40,791 nucleotides of DNA, taken from positions 1-40,791 of the IMG/VR virus record IMGVR_UViG_3300021963_000262; one strand, 5' to 3'. Below the pieces are notes generated by a model. The model worked only from the letters and a program-made list of their open reading frames with translations, searched no databases and was not told where the DNA came from. The position numbers were made by a program, and so were the translations under genes. The stretch comes from a virus. Positions 31,760 through 39,589 of the stretch are shown one piece after another. The number at the start of each line of letters is the position of its first letter. Position 1 is the stretch's first letter.

Positions 31760-32944
31760 ATGGCAGACCAATTTACACGATTCCTTCAAGGTGCCGGGCA
31801 AGGCATTAGTAATCCCAAAGGCAACTTAGGTGATTTTAGACACGCGGCTAGATTATATCTCGATAATCAGTTTTCTCGCGCCCCTAGAACGAAATTCCTT
31901 TATCACGTTCAATTTAATATAAACACGCCGGCCCTTGCTATTAGTGACTTTGCTAGAAAACATGGCCCAGCAATCAATATGTTAGTCAAGCAAGCTGATT
32001 TGCCTAAAGTAACATTTGAACACGACGTAAAAAATGAATATAATAGAAAAAGAATAGTCTATAAAGATATAAAATATGAACCACTAAATCTTGTGTTCCA
32101 TGATGATAATTTAGGAATCATTAATGCGTTATGGGCTCAATACCTGTCATATTATTCCTCCGAAAGAGATGGCGTCGCGGAAGCATGGAGGCACAGTGGG
32201 AATAATCTGTACGATAAGACAGTCACGCCTCTCGACGGTAAAGAATCGAAAGTGGAAAGTTATCGGTATGGTCTGGATGTTGACAAAAGTAAGGCCGGTG
32301 TTCAGGCATTTTCTGGGCCTTTTTTTAGCTCTATTACTCTTTTTACATTAAGCCGAAAGAAATTTAATTCTTACTCATTAATAAATCCACATATTTTAAG
32401 TTGGAATCACGGTAATGTTGATCAATCGTCTAATAACGGCACTATAGAATCGACTATGAACATTGCTTATGAAACAGTTTTTTATGGTACTGGCTCTATA
32501 GTTAGAGGAAATGTTCCACGAGGTTTCGGAGATTTATATTATGATGCTGTACCTAGTCCGCTGACCATCGGGGGAGGAACATTAACCAGTGTGTTTGGTC
32601 CTGGCGGTCTTTTTAATTTTTCCAGTGGAATTATTGATAATGCTAAAAGCATTTACGGTGATCGAAACGTTCAAGGTGAAGTTGGTGGCGGCAACTTGTT
32701 TACATTAGCCAATGCTGTAAAAGCAGTTAATTTTTATAAAAGTTTACGCAGCCTAACTCCACAAAATCTTATAGCAGAAGCTACAAATATTCTATTAACA
32801 CCGCAGGGAATTCAAAATGTGACCAGCGGAATACCAGGAGTGTCTTTTGGCGCATCTAATGCTCCACCGGCTACTCGATTCCCAACAAAGGAAGCTCTAC
32901 CACTCGGGTTTGAACGATTTAATAATCCCACCCGCCTAGATTAA
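31760..32944 (+). CDS. Tail tube/baseplate-associated structural protein, 394 aa
   Basis: The N-terminal part (NPKGNLGDFRHAARLYLDNQF, APRTKFLYHVQFNINTPAL, INMLVKQADLPKVTFEHDVKNEYNRKRIVYKDIKYEPLNLVFHDD) has the layout of tail-tube-fold proteins such as gp19, gp48 and gp54: a strand, a long loop, PKxxFE, then YNRKR and a strand pair. Residues about 195-250 continue with SLINPHILSWNHGNVDQSS and MNIAYETVFYG. The C-terminus is Gly/Ser-rich and ends TRLD. Relatives are common after gp19 in marine T4-like phages. Tube initiator/cap (gp48/gp54) or tube terminator are options; I cannot choose by eye. Confidence 0.65.
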   Translation: MADQFTRFLQGAGQGISNPKGNLGDFRHAARLYLDNQFSRAPRTKFLYHVQFNINTPALAISDFARKHGPAINMLVKQADLPKVTFEHDVKNEYNRKRIVYKDIKYEPLNLVFHDDNLGIINALWAQYLSYYSSERDGVAEAWRHSGNNLYDKTVTPLDGKESKVESYRYGLDVDKSKAGVQAFSGPFFSSITLFTLSRKKFNSYSLINPHILSWNHGNVDQSSNNGTIESTMNIAYETVFYGTGSIVRGNVPRGFGDLYYDAVPSPLTIGGGTLTSVFGPGGLFNFSSGIIDNAKSIYGDRNVQGEVGGGNLFTLANAVKAVNFYKSLRSLTPQNLIAEATNILLTPQGIQNVTSGIPGVSFGASNAPPATRFPTKEALPLGFERFNNPTRLD

Positions 32945-32947
32945 ATT

Positions 32948-33325
32948 ATGAATGATATTTTAACTAATTTGCCGCCGACACAGTCTACTGACAGTGCAGA
33001 TAGAACTAAGGTCTATCTAAACAATTACAGAGAAACAGGTGAAGAATATCTTAGCGCCGATGTTGATGCTACTGTCGGTTTTTTGACAAAAAGAGGATTT
33101 GCCCTAGAAGCCGCTACAGTTAGTGGCATGGTGTTACTTCAGCAGGCCAAGAGAGATGGAATATCGGCACTGACCTTATTAGAGACTTTAGGATCATTAC
33201 AAAATTTACAGTTATCTGCTCTTGTAGCTGAAATATTAAATCAAAACAGATCACAGACTTCGAGATTAGGATATCGGTCCTCATCAACGGCTAATCAGAT
33301 TAAACTAAGAAACATCAGAGCATAA
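32948..33325 (+). CDS. Unknown 125-aa protein between tube protein and gp4
   Basis: Predicted mostly helical: TVGFLTKRGFALEAATVSGMVLLQQAKRDGISALTLLETLGSL then QLSALVAEILNQNRS. The C-terminus is basic and polar (RLGYRSSSTANQIKLRNIRA). Its ATG comes 3 bases after the previous stop and its stop overlaps the gp4 ATG (TAATG), so it is in a tight late operon. Position suggests a tail or head-completion accessory protein; family not recognised. Confidence 0.6.
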   Translation: MNDILTNLPPTQSTDSADRTKVYLNNYRETGEEYLSADVDATVGFLTKRGFALEAATVSGMVLLQQAKRDGISALTLLETLGSLQNLQLSALVAEILNQNRSQTSRLGYRSSSTANQIKLRNIRA

Positions 33326-33765
33326 TGGTTAGATTTGCCCAGGGAAAATTCGAGATGAAAAATCCCGACAAATACATCGGGAAGAAAACACCATTGGCTA
33401 GAAGTAGTTGGGAATTTGTTTTTATGAGGATGCTTGATGAACATCCAGGAGTACAGAATTGGGCCAGCGAAAGCATACAGATACCCTATAGAGATCCGTT
33501 AACAGGAAAGTATACCATATACGTTCCTGATTTTTTTATAGTCTACAATGACAAGTCCGGAAAGAAACACGCTGAAGTAGTTGAAGTTAAACCCAGCAAT
33601 CATACCTTTCTAGAAAAAGTCGGAAAAAGCAGATATAACCAAGAACAGTATGTGAAAAATCTAGCCAAGTGGGAAGCTGCCACTGCTTGGTGTAAACAGC
33701 AGGGGATCCGATTTAGAGTAGTCAACGAAGAAGATATTTTCCACAAAGGCTCAAAACGTAGATAA
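33325..33765 (+). CDS. 4: Head completion protein gp4-like, nuclease fold
   Basis: 146 aa (T4 gp4: 150). GKFEMKNPDKYIGKKTPLARSSWEFVFMRMLDEHPGVQNWASE followed by IPYRDPLTGKYTIYVPDFFIVY and VVEVKP gives the PD-(D/E)xK-type signature (D in VPDFF, E-x-K in VEVK), then KNLAKWEAATAWCKQQGIRFRVVNEEDI. In T4, gp4 completes filled heads so that tails can join and is thought to trim or bind the DNA end. Immediately upstream of gp16/gp17, consistent with DNA-packaging termination. Start overlaps the previous stop by one base. Confidence 0.88.
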   Translation: MVRFAQGKFEMKNPDKYIGKKTPLARSSWEFVFMRMLDEHPGVQNWASESIQIPYRDPLTGKYTIYVPDFFIVYNDKSGKKHAEVVEVKPSNHTFLEKVGKSRYNQEQYVKNLAKWEAATAWCKQQGIRFRVVNEEDIFHKGSKRR

Positions 33766-33772
33766 GTATTGT
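33762..33772 (+). promoter_or_regulatory. Possible variant late promoter of gp16 (ATAAGTA-N4-ATG)
   Basis: ATAAGTA at 33762-33768 overlaps the gp4 stop and is 4 nt from ATG 33773. One mismatch to the core and one base off the 5-base spacing, so it is weaker evidence than the other sites. Confidence 0.35.
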
Positions 33773-34255
33773 ATGACTAAAAAACTTGAAGAATTATTCA
33801 ATCTAGAAGATTCAAAGGCTGTTGAAGCTAAGATCCCTGTTATCGAAGAATCCAAAGATGAAGTCCGAGATCTCGAAAGAAGTTATAGAGAAGTTGATGC
33901 TATCGCTGGTAGATTACCAGATATAGCTGATCTAGATACACTAGGGGAAAATGAGCTTGACGCACTAGCGAAAAAAGCCGAAGACGCCTATGACGATCTA
34001 ATGGATCTAGGCATGAACGTAGAAGTACGCTACAGCGGACGTATTTTTGAAGTAGCTGGTACTATGCTAAGAAACGCTATAGATGCCAAATCTGCTAAAA
34101 TTGATAAAAAGTTAAAAGCCATAGACGCTAAACTTAAAAAGTTAAAAATCGACAAAGATGCTGGAGATGATGACGCTAACAGTATGTTAAGCGGTCAGGC
34201 ATTTGTGATCACTGATCGCAATGAGCTCTTGAAGAAACTCCAAGGAAAGGAATAA
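33773..34255 (+). CDS. 16: Terminase small subunit gp16-like
   Basis: 160 aa (T4 gp16: 164). Acidic N-terminus LEELFNLEDSKAVEAKIPV, then DLERSYREVDAI, the central helical hairpin DAYDDLMDLGMN...GRIFEVAGTMLRNAIDAKSAKIDKKLKAIDAKLKKLK (coiled coil that forms the ring) and the C-terminal AFVITDRNELLKKL, which aligns with T4 ATVFMGSPTELMDEI. It stimulates the gp17 packaging ATPase and recognises DNA. The gene lies two genes upstream of gp17 rather than directly adjacent as in T4. No clear ribosome site. Confidence 0.8.
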   Translation: MTKKLEELFNLEDSKAVEAKIPVIEESKDEVRDLERSYREVDAIAGRLPDIADLDTLGENELDALAKKAEDAYDDLMDLGMNVEVRYSGRIFEVAGTMLRNAIDAKSAKIDKKLKAIDAKLKKLKIDKDAGDDDANSMLSGQAFVITDRNELLKKLQGKE

Positions 34256-34263
34256 ATACTGAT
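34252..34263 (+). promoter_or_regulatory. Leaderless late promoter (ATAAATA-N5-ATG)
   Basis: ATAAATA at 34252-34258 overlaps the gp16 stop, then CTGAT, then ATG 34264. A purine run (AAGGAAAGG) upstream is 13 or more bases away and would lie outside the predicted transcript. Confidence 0.6.
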
Positions 34264-34827
34264 ATGAAAACATTCAAAGAATATCTATCCGAAAGTAAAA
34301 AAACCTACGGTTTCCGTATTAAGGTCGCTGGTCCATTGCCCGAAGGGTTTGAAGAAAAAGCCAAATCTAAGATGGGCAAATACGGCTGCGGAAAATTTGA
34401 AAAAGTAGCTACTACACCTATACAAAAAACAGCTCTAGAATTCCTAGATCTTAGCAATGTTGAAGTAACAGTGTTTGAGTGTGAATGCTCATATCCAGTG
34501 ACTCCGCAACAGGTACAGGTTGATGTACACGAATCTACAGGCGTTTCTAACACACACCTACGTGTAAGAAATGTTAATGATCCATTCGAACAAGCAGAAC
34601 CCGCAGACGAACCTACAGGTAAAGCTCTGTTAAATGACAGCGAACTCAAAGACAGCGAAAAGATCAAACATAAAGAAAATTTTGGTAACGAATTTACAGC
34701 ATCGTTCCTAAAAGATCTTGCTAAAGCTAGCAAGGATCGAGTAAAAGAAACAAATCAGGGCGAATATAAAATGCCCAAAGCACCTAAACAAGACAAAGCA
34801 GGCACTAAAAGTGCCCTAGGGAGTTAA
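34264..34827 (+). CDS. Putative head-associated protein, 187 aa, starts MKTFKEYL
   Basis: The N-terminus MKTFKEYLSES is a short amphipathic tag seen on several virion or prohead proteins of marine T4-like phages. Next comes a globular part with GFRIKVAGPLPEGFEEK, MGKYGCGKFEKVA and VEVTVFECECSYPVTPQQVQVDVH, then an acidic/basic disordered tail ending KQDKAGTKSALGS. Lying between gp16 and gp17, it may be a packaged or core protein processed by the prohead protease. Named family not recognised; role is inference. Confidence 0.6.
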   Translation: MKTFKEYLSESKKTYGFRIKVAGPLPEGFEEKAKSKMGKYGCGKFEKVATTPIQKTALEFLDLSNVEVTVFECECSYPVTPQQVQVDVHESTGVSNTHLRVRNVNDPFEQAEPADEPTGKALLNDSELKDSEKIKHKENFGNEFTASFLKDLAKASKDRVKETNQGEYKMPKAPKQDKAGTKSALGS

Positions 34828-34828
34828 T

Positions 34829-35386
34829 ATGGATTTTAAAGCTATACTAGAAAAGATGGCCGAGCTGGAAGCCAGCGAGGTATCAGAGGAGTGTGGCATG
34901 CCCATGTCAACACCCGCTGCTACTCCTACACCTACAGCACCGCCATCAATGAGCATCAATTTAAATGCTCAGGGATTAGACAATATCGAATCATTGATGA
35001 AGTTGATCAATAAGGTCAATCCTAGCATGACCCCAGGCAGCGATACCAGTGAGCCAACATTGCCGATGTTGAAACCAGAACCATCGATGGCTTCTCTTAG
35101 AGATAAGCTACTACCAAAAGCACCTTCTGCTATGGCAGACAACGATATTGATCCTACAGATGATCCTATGTCAAAAGTAGATTCTGAAGAAGAGTCATTT
35201 GCTAATACACCAGACGGTGGCAGTGATCCAGAAATCAAACCCGTCAGTGCTGCGATCCCGAACGGCGACGATCTAAATCGTAAAAAGAGCCAATATCCTG
35301 CTACACAATTAGGCGACAATCCTATGGCTGTGGAAAGCATTAAAGCACAATTAGAAGCATTACTAGCAGAAATCAAAGCAAAGTAA
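34829..35386 (+). CDS. Acidic low-complexity protein, 185 aa
   Basis: Starts one base after the previous stop, with GGGAG upstream. The N-terminal helix MDFKAILEKMAELEASE is followed by a Pro/Thr/Met-rich disordered region, an acidic stretch (DNDIDPTDDPMSKVDSEEES) and a C-terminal helix SIKAQLEALLAEIKAK. Composition suggests a scaffold-, core- or assembly-type protein. No catalytic motif. It is followed by a terminator, so 33773-35386 form one unit. Confidence 0.6.
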   Translation: MDFKAILEKMAELEASEVSEECGMPMSTPAATPTPTAPPSMSINLNAQGLDNIESLMKLINKVNPSMTPGSDTSEPTLPMLKPEPSMASLRDKLLPKAPSAMADNDIDPTDDPMSKVDSEEESFANTPDGGSDPEIKPVSAAIPNGDDLNRKKSQYPATQLGDNPMAVESIKAQLEALLAEIKAK

Positions 35387-35402
35387 TCGTTTAGAAAATC
35401 CA

Positions 35403-35429
35403 AATAGGCTCTTCGGAGCCTATTTTTTT
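35403..35429 (+). terminator. Intrinsic terminator with UUCG tetraloop before gp17
   Basis: AATAGGCTC (35403-35411) / GAGCCTATT (35416-35424) close a C(UUCG)G tetraloop and continue into a T run to 35429. The next promoter core starts at 35432. Confidence 0.9.
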
Positions 35430-35431
35430 CA

Positions 35432-35443
35432 TTAAATAAATGT
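35432..35443 (+). promoter_or_regulatory. Leaderless late promoter of gp17 (TTAAATA-N5-ATG)
   Basis: TTAAATA at 35432-35438, then AATGT, then ATG 35444. No ribosome site; the upstream bases are the terminator T tract. Confidence 0.6.
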
Positions 35444-37030
35444 ATGGCAAAATCATTAGACGGTAATCTGATCAAGAAAGCCCATGCTCAGATCAAATAC
35501 ACGCTCGAAGAAGTCAAACATCTAGAAGCATGTATGGATCCTGTAACAGGGCCTTTGTACTTCTGTAGAAACTTTTTAAAGATACAACATCCGGTACGAG
35601 GATCGATTCCGTTTGAACCTTACGAATATCAAGAAAGGCTGATACAGGCCTATCATGAAAACAAACAGTGTATCGCCATGTTACCACGCCAGATGGGCAA
35701 GACTACCTGTGCCACAGGTTATCTATTATGGTATACGATGTTCGTTCCAGAAGCACAGGTGCTGATCGCAGCACACAAATACGAAGGTGCTCAGGACATC
35801 ATGAATCGTTATCGCTATGGTTATGAAAATTTACCTGATTTTATCCGTGCTGGTGTATATTCTTATAACAGGAATACTATTGAATACGATAACGGTGCTC
35901 GTATCCAAGCAACCACAACTACTGAAAACACAGGTCGTGGTAAATCGCTATCCTTGATTTACTGTGACGAGTTTGCGTTCGTTCAGCCGCCAGAGAAAGC
36001 CAAAGAATTCTGGACTGCCTTATCACCTACACTGTCCACCGGCGGTAAATGTATTATCACTTCAACACCAAACTCAGACGAAGATCAGTTTGCGTTGATC
36101 TGGACAGAAGCTAATAAAAAATTCGACGAATTTGGTAATGAACAAAAATTAGGTGCTAACGGATTTTGTTCATACTTCGCCCACTGGGCAGAACATCCGG
36201 ATCGCGACGAAGAGTGGGCTAAAGTAGAACGTGCTAAAATCGGTGACGAGCGTTTCCGTCGTGAGTTCGATTGCGAATTCTTGATTTTTGATGAAACTCT
36301 AATCAACGCAGTAAAATTAGCAGAACTTAAAGGTGTTGAACCTAAAATGACTATGGGACAGACCCGTTGGTACAAAGAAATCAACCCCCATGCTACATAT
36401 CTTGTGGCCTTAGACCCTAGCCTAGGCACAGGCGGCGACTACGGTGCTATACAAGTTTATGAAATGCCATCTATGGAGCAGGTAGCAGAATGGCGACACA
36501 ATCTTACACCTATACAGTCGCAGGTCAAGCATATGAGAGAAATCTTAAAATATATTCAGGACCGCGCCCAGGAACTAGGCGGACAGCCGCAGATATATTA
36601 CAGCGTAGAAAATAACACGCTGGGAGAAGCAGCACTGATCGTAATACGAGATATTGGCGAAGAAAACTTCCCCGGACTTTTCTTAAGCGAACCGATACGT
36701 AAAGGGCATGTTCGAAAATTCCGCAAAGGATTTAACACCACCCATCGAACCAAAGTCACTGCTTGCAGTCAGTTAAAAAATATGCTGGAAACCTACAAGA
36801 TGAAAATATACAGCAAACCTCTAATTTCAGAATTAAAAACATTCGTAGCCCATGGTGTAGGTTTTGGGGCAAAAACCGGAGAACACGACGACCTAGTTTC
36901 AGCTACTTTGTTAGTTATACGCATGGCCGCAGTTTTATCCGATTGGGATCCACAGATCTACGAAAAAATGACAGAACGTCTATCAGAAGATCAGCTACCT
37001 ATGCCCATTTATGTAAGTTCTATATATTAA
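35444..37030 (+). CDS. 17: Terminase large subunit gp17-like (packaging ATPase/nuclease)
   Basis: 528 aa (T4 gp17: 610). Walker A-like MLPRQMGKTT at 79-88 (the R/K-x-Q-x-GKT variant of terminases); Walker B LIYCDEFAF with D175/E176; coupling region TSTPNSDEDQF. The nuclease domain has ALDPSLGTGGDYGA with first acid D324, SVENNTLGEAAL with the middle acid, and GEHDDLVSATLLVIRM with D482/D483. It translocates DNA into the prohead and cuts headful ends. The shorter length is mostly a missing N-terminal stretch. Predicted leaderless start, cleanly insulated by a terminator upstream. Confidence 0.95.
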   Translation: MAKSLDGNLIKKAHAQIKYTLEEVKHLEACMDPVTGPLYFCRNFLKIQHPVRGSIPFEPYEYQERLIQAYHENKQCIAMLPRQMGKTTCATGYLLWYTMFVPEAQVLIAAHKYEGAQDIMNRYRYGYENLPDFIRAGVYSYNRNTIEYDNGARIQATTTTENTGRGKSLSLIYCDEFAFVQPPEKAKEFWTALSPTLSTGGKCIITSTPNSDEDQFALIWTEANKKFDEFGNEQKLGANGFCSYFAHWAEHPDRDEEWAKVERAKIGDERFRREFDCEFLIFDETLINAVKLAELKGVEPKMTMGQTRWYKEINPHATYLVALDPSLGTGGDYGAIQVYEMPSMEQVAEWRHNLTPIQSQVKHMREILKYIQDRAQELGGQPQIYYSVENNTLGEAALIVIRDIGEENFPGLFLSEPIRKGHVRKFRKGFNTTHRTKVTACSQLKNMLETYKMKIYSKPLISELKTFVAHGVGFGAKTGEHDDLVSATLLVIRMAAVLSDWDPQIYEKMTERLSEDQLPMPIYVSSIY

Positions 37031-37031
37031 G

Positions 37032-37043
37032 ATAAATATAAAC
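37032..37043 (+). promoter_or_regulatory. Leaderless late promoter (ATAAATA-N5-ATG)
   Basis: ATAAATA at 37032-37038, then TAAAC, then ATG 37044. The upstream bases are A/T-rich with no ribosome site. Confidence 0.65.
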
Positions 37044-39182
37044 ATGGAAGATAATATCAAAAGTGTAAGCACTGACCTTTTTTATAAAATAAGAAGCCGC
37101 TTTTCTGGCCTAAAATTAGGTTCAGATCTTGGTGAAGTAACCATCAATCCAGAAGAAGCTGTCTTCTTCGATTTTGACTACATGGAAGGCGAAAAGCCTG
37201 TAGGACATGTTAGCATCAGCCTAGCAGAACCCGGAAACATGAAAGTCTATTATAGTACAGGCATTACTGAGAATATGGATGCTGTACAAAAAGATTCGTG
37301 GTACGATTTCCTAAGAGGACTTAGAGAATTCGCCAAACGTAGATTGATGAGTTTTGACACACGTGATATTACTAAAGATAATCTAGACCAAAGAGACTTC
37401 AGTTTCTTAAGTCAATACGCGACTAACACGCCCGTCGGAGAGGGAATTATGAAAGAAGGAATGTACGGTACTAATAAAACCAGTTACCAAAAACTGGAAA
37501 ACACTAGATTGATTATTAAACATAATCATCAAGTAGATGAAACCAGCCCAGGTGCTAGAACTAGAAATATTGGTGCTATGTTCATCGAAAACGGCGACGG
37601 AGAGAGATTCAAATATCCGTTCATCCACCTAGCAGGCGCTCGTGCTATGCAGAGACACGTACAAGAAGGTGGCATGCCTTACGATGATATCGGCAAGCAC
37701 ATCATCGGGATCAGTGAAAAAATCGCACACCTAAAGAATTTTGGAAATTATGTAGTACGTAACGATCTTATGAACTCCGAAACTAATGATATCGTTTCAC
37801 GTGCCCAAGACACTCTAGACAATCTAAGAGAAACTGTTAAGAAACTTGCTAAAAAATCTCACTACGAACAATTTAAATCTCAGTTCCAGGCAGAACAAAT
37901 TTCCGAAGTTCCGGAAGAATTTATCGAAGACCTAACTAACAAGTTTACAGTAAAGAATTTTAAAGAAGACATCAAGGCCGCATTTCCTATTATCTATAGC
38001 CTGATGCAGACCAAAGAAGATATACATTATGACGACATAGTCGCAATGACCCAACCAACCAACGAAGAAGTAGAACTTGACCTAGAAACAACAGAAGAGT
38101 TTAACGATCCATTTACAAAATTTGAAGCATGGGCTATGAATCTAGGCGAAGACAACGCTATTACCAGTCAAGACGAAGATGAAAAGGCAGCGGCTGTTGA
38201 CAAGCTTCAATCATTAGTTGGTGAACATTTCCCAGCAGGTGTAGATGGACAGAATGCTATCAGCAGCCTTAAAGGCATCATTGACGATCCAAGACTAGCA
38301 CAGGAAATCAAATCAGCAGCCAAAGAAGATGCTGATACTTGTGTACGTCCACTAGTATATCAATGGTTAGAAAATAATGCTCCTGACGTAGTTGGAGAAT
38401 TAGATTTTGGTGATATGGATATGCCTGCTCAAGAAGAAGTTCAAGAAGAAGCTGACTCTTTAGAATCAAAGGTTGCAGAAATTCTAAGAAAGTTTGACGA
38501 ACAAATGAACGAAATTGGCGGTTATGGCGATCCAGATCAAAACAAGATTGTTGAATTATTAAAACAAGGCGACTGGGACGGTGCTACCGAAGTAGTATGG
38601 TATGCTTATGGTGATCAAGACGGCGGCGAACTTCGTAACATGGATTCTTATATTGAAGATATCGAATACGAGTTCAAAGAACTTGCCCAAGGTGGCGATG
38701 AGGACGAAGGCGGAGAAACTGATGATAGTTATGCTCTAGCATCAGCAGGTCATGGTTCAGACGAAGACTATGGAGATTTTGGTAACGAATACGAAGCCAA
38801 CGATCCTAATCACCCAGAATATGATAAACAAGATGACTACGATTTACCTCCTAGTATGAGAGGAAAAGGCACAGACAAATATCGTTTACCAGACACTGAC
38901 AAGCATGACGACAGGCACGCTAGAGACTTCCGCAAACGCTCTGGCCAAGAAGAATCCGTGAATGTTCAAGAAGTAGCTGAATTTATGTTCAGCGGATATG
39001 ATCCAGCACAACAGACATTCCCTAAAGGTCCAGAAGCAATGTGTACGATGGTGGGTAAAAAGTTCGGACCAAAGGCCGAATCAGTAGCTCGTCAATTTGT
39101 AGAGCGTATGGCTCCGAATCAAAACACACAGGTTCCTCAGGTAAGTGAACTAGCACGTATCAAAGAACTATCAGGACTATAA
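37044..39182 (+). CDS. Large acidic protein, 712 aa, function unknown
   Basis: N-terminal 130 residues look globular (LFYKIRSRFSGLKLGSDLGEVTINPEEAVFFDFDYMEGEKPVG, then WYDFLRGLREFAKRRLMSFDTRDITKDNLDQRDFSFLSQ). A middle domain (about 130-300) has LIIKHNHQVDETSPGARTRNIGAMFIENGDGERFKYPF and a helical coiled-coil-like part. From about 350 on it is very acidic and repetitive (EEVELDLETTEEFND, GGDEDEGGETDD). The C-terminus reads VSELARIKELSGL, a tag recurring in marine phage head-type proteins. It lies between gp17 and replication genes. A packaged internal or portal-region protein is possible; no family recognised. Confidence 0.65.
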   Translation: MEDNIKSVSTDLFYKIRSRFSGLKLGSDLGEVTINPEEAVFFDFDYMEGEKPVGHVSISLAEPGNMKVYYSTGITENMDAVQKDSWYDFLRGLREFAKRRLMSFDTRDITKDNLDQRDFSFLSQYATNTPVGEGIMKEGMYGTNKTSYQKLENTRLIIKHNHQVDETSPGARTRNIGAMFIENGDGERFKYPFIHLAGARAMQRHVQEGGMPYDDIGKHIIGISEKIAHLKNFGNYVVRNDLMNSETNDIVSRAQDTLDNLRETVKKLAKKSHYEQFKSQFQAEQISEVPEEFIEDLTNKFTVKNFKEDIKAAFPIIYSLMQTKEDIHYDDIVAMTQPTNEEVELDLETTEEFNDPFTKFEAWAMNLGEDNAITSQDEDEKAAAVDKLQSLVGEHFPAGVDGQNAISSLKGIIDDPRLAQEIKSAAKEDADTCVRPLVYQWLENNAPDVVGELDFGDMDMPAQEEVQEEADSLESKVAEILRKFDEQMNEIGGYGDPDQNKIVELLKQGDWDGATEVVWYAYGDQDGGELRNMDSYIEDIEYEFKELAQGGDEDEGGETDDSYALASAGHGSDEDYGDFGNEYEANDPNHPEYDKQDDYDLPPSMRGKGTDKYRLPDTDKHDDRHARDFRKRSGQEESVNVQEVAEFMFSGYDPAQQTFPKGPEAMCTMVGKKFGPKAESVARQFVERMAPNQNTQVPQVSELARIKELSGL

Positions 39183-39200
39183 TAATCGCTTAATAGGCAA

Positions 39201-39224
39201 ATTGGGCACTTCGGTGCCCTTTCT
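39201..39224 (+). terminator. UUCG-tetraloop terminator after the 712-aa gene
   Basis: GGGCAC (39204-39209) and GTGCCC (39214-39219) close a UUCG loop, followed by TTTCTCTT. Confidence 0.8.
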
Positions 39225-39327
39225 CTTGACCAATCTTATCGATCCATGATTGTCTACCACGAGTTATCAGCGTTAATATATACAGTTGCTGATTATTTCA
39301 GCAATATAACAAAATGGAGATTTTTAT
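39225..39327 (+). promoter_or_regulatory. Structured leader of the small secreted protein, two exclusive hairpins
   Basis: TTGACC at 39226-39231 could be a -35, but no good -10 follows at the right spacing. ATCAGC (39266-39271) can pair with GCTGAT (39288-39293). Alternatively TTGCTGA (39286-39292) can pair with TCAGCAA (39298-39304). The two pairings share bases and exclude each other. The GGAG ribosome site is at 39316-39319. This suggests a conformational switch or attenuation; no riboswitch class recognised. Confidence 0.4.
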
Positions 39328-39522
39328 ATGAAATCGATCGTAGTATTAACTGCTGCCCTTTTCGCAGCCACCACAGCATTTGCTCAAGCACCTGCTAAGA
39401 AAGAAACGGACAAGGATGTAAAGACAGTAGCACCTAACGCTTCTAAACCTACAAATGCTAAAGCAGAACCAACTGCTCCTGCTAAGAAAGAGGACAAAAA
39501 GAAAGACGCAGCTAAGAAATAA
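39328..39522 (+). CDS. Small secreted Lys/Ala/Pro-rich protein with Sec signal peptide
   Basis: 64 aa. A textbook signal peptide: MK start, hydrophobic SIVVLTAALFAATT, and an AFA cleavage site at 17-19, leaving a 45-aa mature part with 13 Lys, 7 acidic residues, many Ala and Pro, and no Cys. It looks unstructured and cationic and would reach the periplasm. Similar small Ala/Lys-rich secreted proteins exist in proteobacteria, so a host origin is possible. It stands alone between two terminators, just before gp32. Function unknown: envelope modification, superinfection control or help in lysis are guesses. Confidence 0.7.
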   Translation: MKSIVVLTAALFAATTAFAQAPAKKETDKDVKTVAPNASKPTNAKAEPTAPAKKEDKKKDAAKK

Positions 39523-39533
39523 TCTGTGTGTAA

Positions 39534-39565
39534 GAAAGGGTCCTAAATTAGGGCCTTTTCTTTTG
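39534..39565 (+). terminator. Intrinsic terminator after the secreted protein
   Basis: AAGGGTCCTA and TAGGGCCTTT form a roughly 10-bp stem with two G-U pairs and a 3-base loop, followed by a T-rich tract. Confidence 0.75.
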
Positions 39566-39589
39566 GCGAAAAAATATTTCAGAAATATC

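Noticed and set aside
34305-34733. 142-aa minus-strand open frame
   Set aside because: It is opposite the MKTFKEYL gene, has serine/leucine-rich shadow composition and no ribosome site.
34969-35475. 168-aa minus-strand open frame across the gp17 promoter
   Set aside because: It crosses a terminator and promoter and mirrors the codon pattern of the acidic plus-strand gene.
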